Source: Vespa crabro (Eukaryota; Arthropoda; Insecta; Hymenoptera; Vespidae). From it: a DNA stretch of 64,000 nt. Where the stretch lies: assembly GCF_910589235.1 (NCBI RefSeq), contig NC_060957.1, positions 14,264,367-14,328,366 of the forward strand, given 5' to 3'. How positions within the stretch are numbered: the stretch's first letter is position 1; each line of letters begins with the position of its first letter. The notes under the pieces were generated by a model that was given only the letters and a program-made list of their open reading frames with translations, was not told the DNA's origin and made no database searches. Positions 24,683 through 37,336 of this stretch are shown here, piece after piece. The translations under genes and the position numbers were made by a program.

Positions 24683-27600
24683 TCATCGATCGAGAGGAAC
24701 TTCCTCCATATTGGTAACGTTACCGAACTGTTGAAAGCCATTCTTGAATATACGTCCTCGACTGGTGCCGGCCTTCGTCTGATCAAGAAGCGTCACATTA
24801 TCCTCGAATTCTCGAACCCACCGAGCGGTCTCGTTGCCCCAATGAAAACGTATCGGTGCAGCGTGATGATAGACCTTCTTAATTCCTAGATTACGTATCT
24901 CGACACCCTCCTCGGAGTGATAAAAGGATTTCTCACAAAAGTCTTGACCCAAAAAAGGTTCCAATTCAGCGACGATCTCCATGAAGGTTGGACGATCGTT
25001 CGGCCGCCACTTGAAACACTTCTCCATGATCTTTTGAATATTTTCCGGACAGTTTCTTGGTATACCGAGGGAACCTTTGTGCAAAACGTAATTCAATACC
25101 TCCTCGTTGGAAAAGCCTTGATATGGTATTTCAGCGAGCGTTAATATCTCATAGAGTACTACACCGAACGACCAAACGTCCGAGTCTGACGTGAAAACAC
25201 CGTCCGAAAGATTTTCCGGTGCCATCCATCTTATCGGCAAAAGTCCCTTCTTACCGATTTTATAATAATCGGTCTCGTATATATCCCTGGCCATGCCAAA
25301 ATCTCCAATCTTGCAAACCAAATCCTTTGAGACCATGCAATTTCTGGCAGCCAGATCACGATGAACGAATTTCTTCGATTCCAAATAAGCCATCCCATCA
25401 GCTATCTCAGCCGCCATTCTTATTATTCTCGATGCGTTCGGTACGAAATGTGTATCTCGTATACGTCGCAAATATGTCTTCAAATCTCCGTTCTCCATTA
25501 GTTCCATTACGACGAACGGTGGATTCCCAATGCTAACGACTCCTAACAATTTAATTACGTGGAAGGTTGAGAAATTTTTCATCACCGAGGCCTCATTCAA
25601 GAACTCGTTCTTTTCGCGCTCACTGGCCGTCTCAGAGATCGTCTTTATCGCTACGTCGATGGTATTGTCTAAACGGCCACGGCACACCATTCCAAAATTA
25701 CCAAGGCCAAGCTCTTCCAATATCTCAACGCTTTCTCTAGGTACCTCCCAACTGTCGATAATATACTTTGTCTCAATGTAATCAGGATTTACGCTTGCTA
25801 TCAATCTCTCTTGCTTCTTCTTCTTTTGACGATTTCTAAGATAAATATATCCAATTATGGTGAAAACGATGAAGAAGCCAAAGATCAGCAATGATATTAA
25901 TACTACTGGATTATCATTAAGTAGTCCAACGGAAAAATAAATTGTCTCGGAGAAATTACCATCGCCAGCTAACGAGGTCGAACGTACCCGGAGACTGTAA
26001 TGACCTGGGCTTAAGTTTTTAATCTCGTGAGTCTTACGTTCGTCGCCACGTCCTACGTACGGTATACACTCCGTACTTTTCTTCGCATCTTTAACATCTA
26101 GATTCGTATACTCGATCGTATAGCTCAGAGTGAGTGCATTGGGATTTCTAACGGTATCCCAAGAAATCTCGACGATCGAATTGTTGGTTATGTGTGTTAT
26201 GACGTTGCCAACGTCGTCGGCCTTTTCGCGTCTCTTCGTTCGCGCGTTGGTATATTGAATGGACGAGCACATCTGTAAATCGTCCCGAAGTTTGACTCCG
26301 CAAGCAGCAACGGAAATGGTATACAAAGAGAAGTGTCGTAGATCCTTCAAATGAAATGAATTTTCCTTGGCGCTGACGTTATAGACAAACGTTTCCTCGT
26401 CGATACCCAACGGCTCGTTTTTCAATCCATATTCGGTTTCGTTCATTGAGTTGTACCTGTTGAAAACGCAATAATCTTTCCAACCGGTGGAAACGTGACT
26501 TATCCTGAGATTTTGATCGCAAAGTATCTCGAACTTTTTCGACGTTGGTGGTTTAATCGACTCGTCCTTCGAACAGCAAGAGGACGGGCCGACGATTGGT
26601 ACTTTAGCAGTAACTTCCTGTATTTCTTCGACTTCGGATTCATCGATAAGACCGTATTTACAATAATCTCTAGTGGAAAGAAATTTCGCGTCCTCCGGTC
26701 TTAACAAACCGGATATCATGTAATAACCTATGGGACCATTTGGTTGCTCCGGTGGATTCCATTTGACCATAATTTCGGTATCGCTTATCGAAGTAGAAAC
26801 AACGTCGGTGGGCATAGAAGGTATGTCACTTTTCGTTCTAAAAAATATTATCTCCGATTGGCCAACGGGATTAATGAAGGAATTCGAAAAACTTTCGTTC
26901 CTCGTTGTAAACGTTTTCACGTAAACGGCATATTTCGTGTACGGCTTAAGACCCGAAATGTGTTTCGATACCGTTTTCAGGAGCAACGAATTCCCATTGG
27001 GTATGTCAACGTCAACGATCTGCCAAGTATTATTACCGCAGGCGTTAGCTTCGTAAGTGATGTTTTCATTCTCGGTCTCTATGTAACTCAACAGATAGCT
27101 CAATAATTGCTGTTCTTTAGGTGGCTTGTAACTGTCCCAAATCAGATTCACATAACTCGAGCCTTTTTCTTTGACCGTGATATTTATGTTGACGACATTG
27201 CATGCTACCTTTTCCCCATTTGATTCCGGTTGTACCTCGAGATTGCTAAAGTCCGTTATACCTACCATTTGGCCAAGCTGTTCGATCTTTGATATACAAA
27301 GTTTTGGATTGTAATGAAAGAACAATCTGCCGTTTTGTATATCGATCTTCTGCGACGGCGGAAAGAGATTCGAAAGATTTGGATTATCCAATACGATTAA
27401 GCTCGCATTGTTTATGTCCAATTTTTCGCCCTTGATGACCTTGAGTTTTTTGAAGAAGCCCAACGACGTGATTGGAAAGGAGTGAGTCACCTTGAGGTAT
27501 TCGGTAATCTCCTCGATCAGGCCAAAAGCTTCGGTTAATTCTTGCATGATGTTTGGATTACCGTTTCTTATTTGGAATTCCAAAGCCCCGTTTACCACCG

Positions 27601-29569
27601 TCGTTCCTCGAAACACTTGAGCGTCCGAGATATGCCTTATGATGGCACTCTTTCCTATCTTACGACATCTATCCTTGCAAACTCGACAGGTTATCATCTA
27701 AGAGAGGAACATCATATAATTATTACCAACGGGATTTATAAGAGGGATTTCGAAGATGAATTGTTATGAATCGAAAATCCATACCTTGTTCTCGTCGATG
27801 TGATCCTCGTATCCCTCGGGACATTGCGTTAAGCAGGAACCATTAAAGGGTCGCCATTTTTGTTCGTCCTCGATTTTCGATATTTTCCGTAAGTGATTAA
27901 TTTTCAAACATTCGGCTTTCGTTATACATCGCCTTGATATATAGGCGTATCTGTAATAAAAAAAAAAAAAAAAACGCGAGAGAATGACGAGTGTCGAATT
28001 TACTCGATAACGAAAGAACGCGGATGGAACGTGGTTTGTACGTTCTATCCGAGGTATATTCTAACGAGGTAACCTCGTTAGAACGTGACTTACAAATGAT
28101 CCGGACAATTCTCGACGCATTTCCCTTCGTGCCGATAATGTTTACAGACGTAGCAATCGCTCTCCGTTATACCGTAACATTCTCCAAGGCACTGATGGTG
28201 ACACTTCGTTTTATTCGTTACTTGACAATGTTGGGCCGTCCAACAATAACCGTCGGGACATTGCGAGCAACTTGGACACGAACTTTCATTGCTATTATCC
28301 TTGATAAAATTGTCCCCGGCCGTAACGATAGCGTCCCAATTTAATGTATTGGTATAACACAAGGCTGGATTTTTCTCGATCCTTACCCCACCCCTCGAGA
28401 TTTTTGTCAGTTTTCTTAAGCCGATCTGTGAAGAAGTGTATTAGAGCGGAGGGAAACATTAGAAAAGGCTATTTTCAGCCGGTCGAGGGGGGGACCGTAA
28501 TGCCCGATTAATTCAATTAACCGATTAAACTTGTCACTTGACCCCGTCGATTAACCGATACTCTTGAACAAATTGGAGCAAACCTTCGAACCGGCGTAAT
28601 CAACTTTTCTTTGGCGTGGGAATGACGGACGATCGCGATTGATCTCGTATGACAAGGACGACCTACTACTTACTGACTCATCGTACCACGAGACGAGACA
28701 TTTTACGAGCAAGTTAGAATCTAATGCAATCTCACGATAAAACTATCCGTGAACGTTATCAGTCATAACCAGTTAAATTTAACGGTTACACTGTAATTCT
28801 GAGAAAAATTCTGCAATCTCACCTCCTGCAGGTTTTGCATTTCGTATACCATAAATGCATAATCTGTAAGCAGTATATTCCCTCTGATGGTCTCGAGATT
28901 CGGGAAGAGATTGTTCAGGCTCTTCAATCCGTAAACGCGATAGAGTAGGAGATAACCAGTGATCTCTCGTAGCTTCGGAAATGTACGGTTTTGAAAGTCA
29001 GCCTCGGTATTGTTCTCGATCAAAACGATCTGTAGAAAGCCCTCGATCACGTGACAATTTTCAAGTATATCGAAGTTGTAAACATTGTTTCTAATGTCAA
29101 TGCTCTGACATATACCATCGCCTATCGTTACGTTTTTAGTTCTTCGACTGTTCTCACGCATCTCCTCGCTAGATTTTCCCCGTGATTTTGATGAGTGCGA
29201 GGAATATTGATAGCTTTTGCTCGAACCTGTGGTGTCTACCGGCCTAAAATTGATTGACATTCTTCAACTGACATTTGATCGGAGAGAAAAAGGAAAAAGT
29301 TTCATAATAGCATTTTGACCTATAAACAGAAAATACCTGTTAGAATCGATGGCCCTGTTGTTCCTATAAACGGTGAACTTGTGTTCATCCTCAAAGAATT
29401 CATCGATTCTACTTGTCCTCCTGTTTGCGACGTAATCTGGCTCATACTTGCCCTTGGCTGTTTTGTCCCGATGCTTGCTCCAAGCCATCGACCATCTCTT
29501 TTGTCGTTGGCAGATTGCCAGAGGCGCCAGGACACAGAGTAGCACGAGCACTAGCTTCATCCTTGTCAT
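24683..29569 (-). CDS. InR: Insulin-like receptor (receptor tyrosine kinase)
   Basis: Five coding exons, 29569-29337, 29243-28823, 28425-28094, 27950-27785 and 27697-24683, join in phase to 1388 residues. Signal peptide (MTRMKLVLVLLCVLAPLAIC); L1 domain from about residue 110 (CHVIEGFLQIVLIE, FPKLREITGYLLLYRV); furin-like Cys-rich region (CPSCSQCPDGYCW, CHHQCLGECYG, CVENCPDHL, CLTQCPEGYED); L2 (AFGLIEEITEYLKV); three FN3 domains; a basic RTKRR cleavage site near residue 870; a TM helix near 980. The juxtamembrane NPDY is the PTB-docking motif for IRS/Shc. The kinase has GLGNFGMV, VAIK, HRDLAARN, DFG and the activation-loop YETDYY, so it should be active. The C-terminal tail is short, about 85 residues past the kinase, unlike the long IRS-like tail of Drosophila InR. 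Hymenoptera usually carry two InR paralogs; which one this is was not determined. Confidence 0.95.
28059..28083. repeat. Perfect 12-bp inverted repeat with 1-base centre, in InR intron 3
   Basis: TTCTAACGAGGT and ACCTCGTTAGAA flank a single A. It sits inside the 143-base intron between exons 3 and 4, starting about ten bases after the minus-strand donor at 28093. A stem this close to the donor could affect splicing or bind a dimeric factor. Confidence 0.7.
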
Positions 29570-29592
29570 CTTCTTGTCTCATGGACACCAGG

Positions 29593-29685
<93 letters not shown>
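29593..29685. repeat. (CTA)4(CTG)27 trinucleotide repeat just upstream of the InR start
   Basis: On the plus strand four CTA units are followed by 27 uninterrupted CTG units (29605-29685). On the receptor strand this is a CAG tract ending about 24 bases before the ATG, so it is most likely 5' UTR. In other frames it would be polySer, polyGln, polyAla or polyLeu; the receptor frame opens at the ATG after the repeat. Confidence 0.93.
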
Positions 29686-29687
<2 letters not shown>

Positions 29688-30049
29688 GTTGCTGGTGATG
29701 GTCCTTTTGCTTCTGCTAGCTCCACGATTCTCTCTATCTCTCGCTAACACAGTTTCTTGCTTCTCCCCCACCCCTCTCTCTCTCTCTCTCTCTCTTTCTC
29801 TACACACACATATTACACAGACACATATGCTTTCAACTTTGCTTTGCTCTCCTTCTTCCTCTTCCTCTCGAACGTTCTCCTCTTCCTCCTCCTTCTCTTT
29901 CTCTTTCTCCTTCTATCGTCGCGGACAACTAATCGTTCTCTCGCTGGAAGGTGCCTATCGACTTCTACCGGTGCAACTCTATTCCAATAGGATCGCAGAG
30001 ATCTCGTCAGCAACATTCAAAATCCTTTATGAATTTAGAGTATCTCTTT

Positions 30050-30097
30050 CTCTCCCTCCCTCCCTCCCTCCCTCCCTCTCTCTCTCTCTCTCTCCCT
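30050..30097. repeat. (CTCC)n-(CT)n pyrimidine tract
   Basis: CTCC tetranucleotides pass into CT dinucleotides upstream of the InR start. Another CT run lies at about 29775-29800. On the receptor strand these are GAGA-type tracts. Confidence 0.85.
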
Positions 30098-31832
30098 CTT
30101 CTTGGCGCCTTTCCGAACACCGAAACAATTTCTTCGATATTCCACAATTTCTAATCGTATTTGAGCGCACTTAGAAAAGCTTCTTGTTGAAGATGAAGTA
30201 CTTCTTCGACCCCATTATACCTGCCTAACGATTTATTCGTCTGAAAAGAGGAAAAAAAGAAAAATAAGAAAACTGATGTACTTCCTTTCATCTTAAATAT
30301 TAAATTTTATCGTTCGCAAAAGAACAGATTTTCACACTTGAAAACCTGTAAATAATTTCTTGAATGTAGTATTCAATGGCTCAACGGTAGTCAGAACAAC
30401 GTAATGTATACTAGCTCAATATCCATATGTCAATATTTCATGAGCGTTATGACATAATTTATTATATATCATTTTCTAGTATAATTGCTCCTATCGTTAA
30501 TTGCTCTTGAAATGAGCTTTAGTGAAAGTTGAATGTGAATGAAAACCGGACGGTCGAGAATGTATTTTGTATGTGCCTGTGTATAAAATTTTTCGTCAAT
30601 TTCGACGAAGAAAAAAATATATGGAATTATTCAAATGCAATTTGAAATTAAATTATTTTTTATAATAATTCAATTGCATACAAGTTGCAAAGTGTCAAGT
30701 ATCAAATTCATCGTGTAAACTAATAATTAATAATAATAATAATGACAACAACGATAACAAATATTATTGTTGAGAAAATGTGACAAAAGTGACTCAAGAA
30801 ATTTATGTTTTTAGCCGAGATAAGTGGATTGAATTTACGATAGCGATCCTCCTAAGAGTCCCTCGTAACGCTTAACATCGTAGAAAATGATGACGTATAT
30901 ACGCGTCCCTTGTAATACGAAGCTAAGCAAGACGTGGAAAGTATAAGACAGTTAAATCCTAAGAGTGTCTGGATAGGTATAAACTGACTAATGGAAATCT
31001 GCGAATGTTATTTTTAATAATCGTTAAACACGATTACTCTCCAGCTATTGCTTCTTTTTCGATCGATCGTAAACGAGTTTGAAGGATTATAAGATTATAG
31101 AAAGTAACAAATATAAATCCATTGACATAAGATAAGTTGGACTGAACGTAAGAGGCCTTGAGTCTGGTCCGATGTATGCATTTTACACGTGAATTGATTA
31201 GATCGGCTCGTGTTTAATGACTTTATCCTGATTTTTTTAGATCATTTCGTTGATCTCCGATAATTATGATATGGGTCAAAATTACGATGCAAATTAATCG
31301 ATTTGTCAAAGTGTCGATAATTTACGTTCAAAAGTAAATCATGGAAATGTGAAAAACCGATTTTATTAGACCTTTGCCGATCGATGGAAACGAATACAAT
31401 GCCGCCATCGCTTCCTAAAAAAAAAAAAAAAAAAAAAAAAATTTGACGATATCGGCATATTTACTATTATCTACGATATATGATTAATGGACTCGAAATA
31501 GATGGGTATCAAAACGCAAGTTCGAGTTCTATAACGCGATCCTTTACGAGAAGCAGTTATCTCGCTGGAGGGTAAAAGTCCACAGGGGAAGCACGCACGT
31601 TGCTTCCTTTATCCGAAAGTGAAATCATCGTGAACTTAAACGTTATTTAACTTAAACGCGTAGGCACAAGCGAAAAAAAAACGAGGAAGAACCTATTCAT
31701 TATTTCTCGGACGATAGATAATGATAACGGACGGATAAATAATGGATTTAGGTTCATGCCCACAAGCAAAATCTCACGTATTATATTGTACTACATCAAT
31801 CGAAGGTACGGGCTCATTAAAGGTCCGAATTG

Positions 31833-31867
<35 letters not shown>

Positions 31868-34800
31868 GATCATTAATATATTAATTAATATGAATCGTAA
31901 ATTTCATTCGCTAGAAATGAAATTTTCTCAAACTCAACGTTACTCGTCGAAATGCATTCATTAATTTTGAAACAACGTAACACTCCGTATTATGTATGCA
32001 TAAAGAGCAGCCAAATAGAAAGAGCTCTTTTCGATGGACTTTTCATTCCCTCTATTTTGCATTTTATATCGAAAAGTACGAATTAACGATTTAGCCGAGA
32101 GTAATCCAGCGATAAAGTCGATGCGACGAGAGCAACAATGGAAGCTTTCGCCAAATTTATTCAAAAGACTTCCGAGTAATCGAAGTCTCTTTACGTTTTA
32201 CGCTAATGCACATAAAGATAAGCGAATTTGATATGGGAGTAGACCGAGAATTAAATCGAATATTTATATAGATTGGATAATCCCTGATATCGCGAGCAAT
32301 TTTCTTCAATCTCGAAATTTCTTTTTTCTTTCTTTTTTTAAGAGGAAAAGATCCTTATATCCTGTACAAAAAGCGAGCGAGAGAGAGAGAGAGAAAGGTG
32401 GGGCGAAACGTCGATTAAAAAAAGAAGAAAGAAAAAAGGGAATATTACAAGGCGAGATTCGCATGCGCTCGATACACAAACGATTGAACGCTTTTAAAGC
32501 GGATGTGACGTTTCATACTGCGATACGAAATCAACCGAAATGTTTGCTTTTTCGTTTGATTTCCTTGTTTTATTTGAAAAACGAATCGAACGAACAGAAA
32601 TCTTTTTCACCTGCGACGACATGGAGAGTTTAATGATAGCAACGAGCATAATTGAGTTTAAATTATAAAACAAAATCAAAATTGTAAAATTTATAGGGCG
32701 ATAAATGAGATTGATAGTACCGCATTGATATGGCCAAATAATCGCATATTTTGTAAACGTGCGTTTACGTATATAATAGTACAAATTACATATTGTATAT
32801 TCAAAGAGAAATATAAGCAAAAATATCGCGTACGATCACATTTGAATTTGATCAAGTTTGCGAATTAACGTATTCAATCGATTGACGTGGCATATGTATA
32901 TGGACTTACACACGTAACGTTACTCGCTCCGTCAATAGCACGAGGTCAATGACGATGACACGTAGAAAGGTTTTTTTTCGCATTAAACGCGTCGTCGCTT
33001 CCGGTTTCGGTTTTCATGAAAATTCGCGAATATGGAGGTAGTAGATAATCTGAAAAAGAGATTCTCTCTCTCTCTCTTTCTCTTACATTTGCATGCACGT
33101 ATGTATCGTCCGCATATTAAACGTAATTAAACGTAAACATATAGTTTATTAATTCATTTTGCAGTTTTATCGTATTGTAAATGTCGATTTTACGTACTCA
33201 TACAGCTATATACTTATCTCGTCACACGTTTTCTAGCTTACGCGATCACCAAACGAATATTTTAGAATGGCACTGACTCTGCTTGAAAATATTTTTATTC
33301 AAGTAATAAGAAAAAAGGGAGAGAAAAAAGAAAACAGAAGAAAAAAGGGGGGGAGAGAGGAAAGAAGAAGAAGAAGAAAAAAGACATTTGCATGTAACAA
33401 TGTTGGCGCAGCACGATTGCTCAACGGAACCTTGCAGATAATTAAACGTTCCGCGTTATTAGCAATCCAGACGCAACTGTTTGTTGCTAACTTGTGTCGA
33501 GTCCGCTTCTTATTTTTCTTTTTTTCTTTTTCCTACCCTTCGCTCCCCTTCCTTTTAAATGTAACGACTATATGTGAAAGACGATGCGAGGAGGAATGTG
33601 ATCGTCATGTCTCCGTTCGTGTATCGAATATCCAATGCCGAATAGTAGTCGATCCTTGCGATGAAGACAGATCGATTCGAGCGATAATTTTAATCGGGTT
33701 CGTTGTCCCTTTTCTCGTTTTATTTATAAAACGATATTCTATTATACATCGAAGATACGAAGTTTCTAACTTGGTCTCTATCGTACATTTTGTCTATTTA
33801 TTCTATCTATTTATTCATCTATCTCTTTCTTATCTGATTATTTAATGAGAAAGGAAGAAACGGAAATAAGAAACGAGCTCATCAATTTTTCATTTGAAAT
33901 TTCATTCAAATTATTCGAGAATAATTATAATTGGGTTTATTCGTCTCTAATTGTTCATTAAAGACGTTTTATTTTCAAAGTAAAACGTGTCGTAGTTATC
34001 GTCGTCGCAACTCATAGCGTGACAATTTTCTTGTCAAATAGCCAAGGAAAAACATTTTCCTTTTTTTGAGGTCTCCTTCTAACGCACGAAAATACGCTTC
34101 TTGACTAACACACTCGGCTTTATGCTTATCTTCGACACTATCATTTTTTTTCTTTTCCTTTTTCGTTCCCCATTTTTCGTAAAAGATACTCGTATACTTT
34201 TTATACGAGCCTGTTGATACGTAGACGTAATATTTTAAGAAGATATCACGCGTTAAATCGTAACGATATTTAACATATTTTGAGGTTGTTCAAAAAAAGG
34301 AAAAAAAAAAAAAAAAAACGGATTTTGTTTTCGAATATCTCTTTTTTTTTTTTTCGCGAAGATACGAACGTGTGCAAAACTGTGAGAAAATATTTCTAAG
34401 AAACCACTATTGCTGTTTTCGAATCCACCTTCAGCCTTCTGATCTTCTTCGCCCACGCACGACCCTTTAAGGTCCCAAACATCCGCAAGGCGTATGTGAC
34501 GTCCTGCCGTTTCACGAGCTACCTTTTATCGTTCTTTCTTTCTTCTTATCTTTTTCTTTTCTTTATGAGCGCGAATGGAGTCCCTTTTATAGTTAAAACG
34601 ACCAAAAAAAAGGTCGAATCTCATTCAATCGCAGGAAAATATTTGTCAATTTTCACTGTTAATCGATCAAGCGTGTTAAGAATCGAAATGAATCGATACT
34701 CGTACAAAACTCGAGGTACGAAGGAAAGGTACGACACGAAGGGAGCCGCAAAAATACATCAGTTTGAACGACGAGGAGAAGGCTGGATTTTCTCTCGTCG

Positions 34801-35927
34801 AAATGTTTAAGAGGATTGATATTGCGAAGCGTACGTACTTGAAAGATGAAAGAGAAGTGCCGAGGAGACTGTCGTTAACGAGAACGACAACAGCAAGCCG
34901 CGTTCGTTCTTAAAATAAAATAGGTGCAAGGAACAGAGAAAACGGATAGACGGACAAGCCTCGGAGAAGTTTAAGCGTCACGCGCTGTTTAAGTTTTATT
35001 ATACATCTGTCACGCCGCGGAATCGGCGAATACTACGAAAAATCTTCATAAAACCATCACCTTGACGGAGTAAGTAATTTTAAAATAACGACCGTGTACG
35101 TCAAGTAAGAGGCAATAAAACAGACAGATTTTACTCGAATAGTCTCCGATAAATTACGAGAAGGACGACCACGGCAGTAGTAACTTTAATAACAATAATA
35201 GTAAATAGATATTCCGATGGACGTTGGTAATTACTATACGTCGTGCTGAGTTTACTTACTCCGCGTTCTTTGAATGAACGGAAAGGAAAAAGGATCGATC
35301 GATCAAATTGTCGGCAATTCGACAATTAAATCGCGTTTATTCCCGCGTTCTATACACGTGTATGTATATCGGCCGCTGCGCCGCCATCTCCTCCGTTTCT
35401 CTTTCATCGATATAGGTTTCTCTTCTCCTTCTTTTCTATGTCGAAAGCACGATATTACTGGCCGTGTTTACACGAGGACGACGGACATGGAAAGAATGAG
35501 AAAAACAGAGAGAGAGAGAGAGAGAGAATATACCGGAGTGTTAACGTGGTATATTCACAAATGGAGAGCCTCCTTCTCCTTCTCCTCCTTCTCTCCCTTT
35601 CTCTTATCTCGCATTACGCAATCCGACCATTCTTTTATTATCTTGTTTATTTTTTTTCCTTCTACCTTCGAACCAATCCAACTCCGGACAGTGGTCCGAA
35701 TATTATATCATCCTGGTCTATTTACAAATTTCAATGAAAAATAAAAGAGATTGTGAATTGTTTTAAATCAAATTCATTCAAATTCAAAACAACCTCCAGA
35801 TAATATCTTCTTTTTCTTTTTTTGCTTCTTCTTTTTTTTCAAAACCGTCACATGATTTTCTAACACGCGAGAGTAGAAGATGAAAAGGGAGAGGGAGAAG
35901 AGAACATCATACTAACGCGTCGAAAAC

Positions 35928-35945
35928 GACCACGACCACGACCAC

Positions 35946-35973
<28 letters not shown>
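35928..35973. repeat. (ACGACC)n-(ACG)n trinucleotide repeat
   Basis: CpG-bearing hexamer and trinucleotide units, about 45 bases, in the gene-poor InR upstream region. Non-coding. Confidence 0.85.
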
Positions 35974-35977
<4 letters not shown>

Positions 35978-37265
35978 CAGAGAGCAAAGTTTTCCGCGTA
36001 AACAACGGATATACATCTGCACGTAGCCTCGTTAAAGTGATGGTTACGTCAGATTTTTCTTTTTCCGCGCTCTCTCTCCCTTCTCTCTCTTTTTTCGTGG
36101 ATAACTAAGACCGCCGCGCTATGTCTTATGTCGTAAAGATAGATAGCTAAGTTATAATAATCAAATTACATAAATAACATTTAAATTATCTAGAAGAATT
36201 ATCAAACTTTCCAAACGAGTCGATATTATAACACGCCTACGTAAAGGGATTTAAAAATGGCGTAGTCTCGATTGGTCTCTTTAAAAAGAAACCATCGATA
36301 CGGCAAATTACACGGTGTATTTAAATTTTAAAACGACGTATAGGCTGAATGTTTTGAATCATTATTCTTATTATCGACGTAATTACGGTCGTTAATCATT
36401 GGAATTACGTCGTATTTGCATGAGAAAATTTGACTAGGTGACGTCACTTGGGAGGTCACCATCGATCGCGGGACTAGTTTCATCGTCTTTAAACTTCATC
36501 AAGGATGCTGTCGGACTTTTTATGCGAACTTCTTACGGTACTATATCGATCCTCTTTCTTTTTCTTCTTTATCTATCGTTTGCACGTGCGCACACACGCG
36601 CACATTCACTTATTTGCATTTAAAATTAATGTTTAAAGGCCGGCGACCTGAACGGTAAGTAAACGATCAACGATCGATTCACATTCGATCGACTCATTGG
36701 AAACAACTCGCTCTCGGCGACAACAAGTCTCCTGTCTCTCTCTCTCTCTCTCCCTCTATCTATTTCTTTCTTTCTTTCTTTCTTTCTTTCTAGAATCAGT
36801 CACTCTCTCTCATCACTTGCCAACGAAGAATATTATTTCAATAATCTAACTAACGGACGAGTGTTGTAATATCACTTAATCGCTAATTACATTTTCTCCC
36901 AGGCATTTTACGAAAGTACTTTTTGACCACCTACAGACCTCGCCAAGTGAAACTACAAGGAACGTAAAGTAAAATAAGAAACACTGCCAAGAGAAAGAAA
37001 GAAAAAGAAAGAGAGAAAGAGAGAGATTCAACCGGTTCGCAAATAACCACACGCAATATCCTCTTTGAACATCACTCAGGTTATATTGCCCATTTTACAA
37101 TGGCATCCTTCCTTCATTCGTCCATCGCAAAGAACAGAGCCGACTAATAACCAAGACGGATTGTGGTTAATGAGAAAGAAACGAAACGTTTACTCACTCG
37201 GAAAGGCAAAATATATTTTCTTTTAAGGAAAAAAATAAAAACACGCCAAGTATAATAGGTATGTA

Positions 37266-37336
37266 GATGATAGGATGGACGGATGGATGGACCGAGGGAT
37301 GGGTAAATGAGATGGATGGATGGATGGATGGATAAA
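37266..37336. repeat. GATG/ATGG tetranucleotide repeat
   Basis: About 70 bases of imperfect ATGG units with GGACGG and GAGGG variants. Both minus-strand frames show Ile/His/Pro/Ser-rich low-complexity peptides only. Confidence 0.85.

Noticed and set aside
29442..29807. Minus-strand frame with long polySer near InR
   Set aside because: It is the CTG/CAG repeat read out of the receptor frame; the receptor's signal peptide opens at 29569 in another frame.
29413..30174. Plus-strand 253-codon Leu/Ser-rich frame
   Set aside because: Produced by CTG, CT and CTCC repeats antisense to InR; no domain, no splice support.
33267..33845. 192-codon plus-strand frame
   Set aside because: Basic low-complexity start from a purine tract, no recognisable domain, no exon context.
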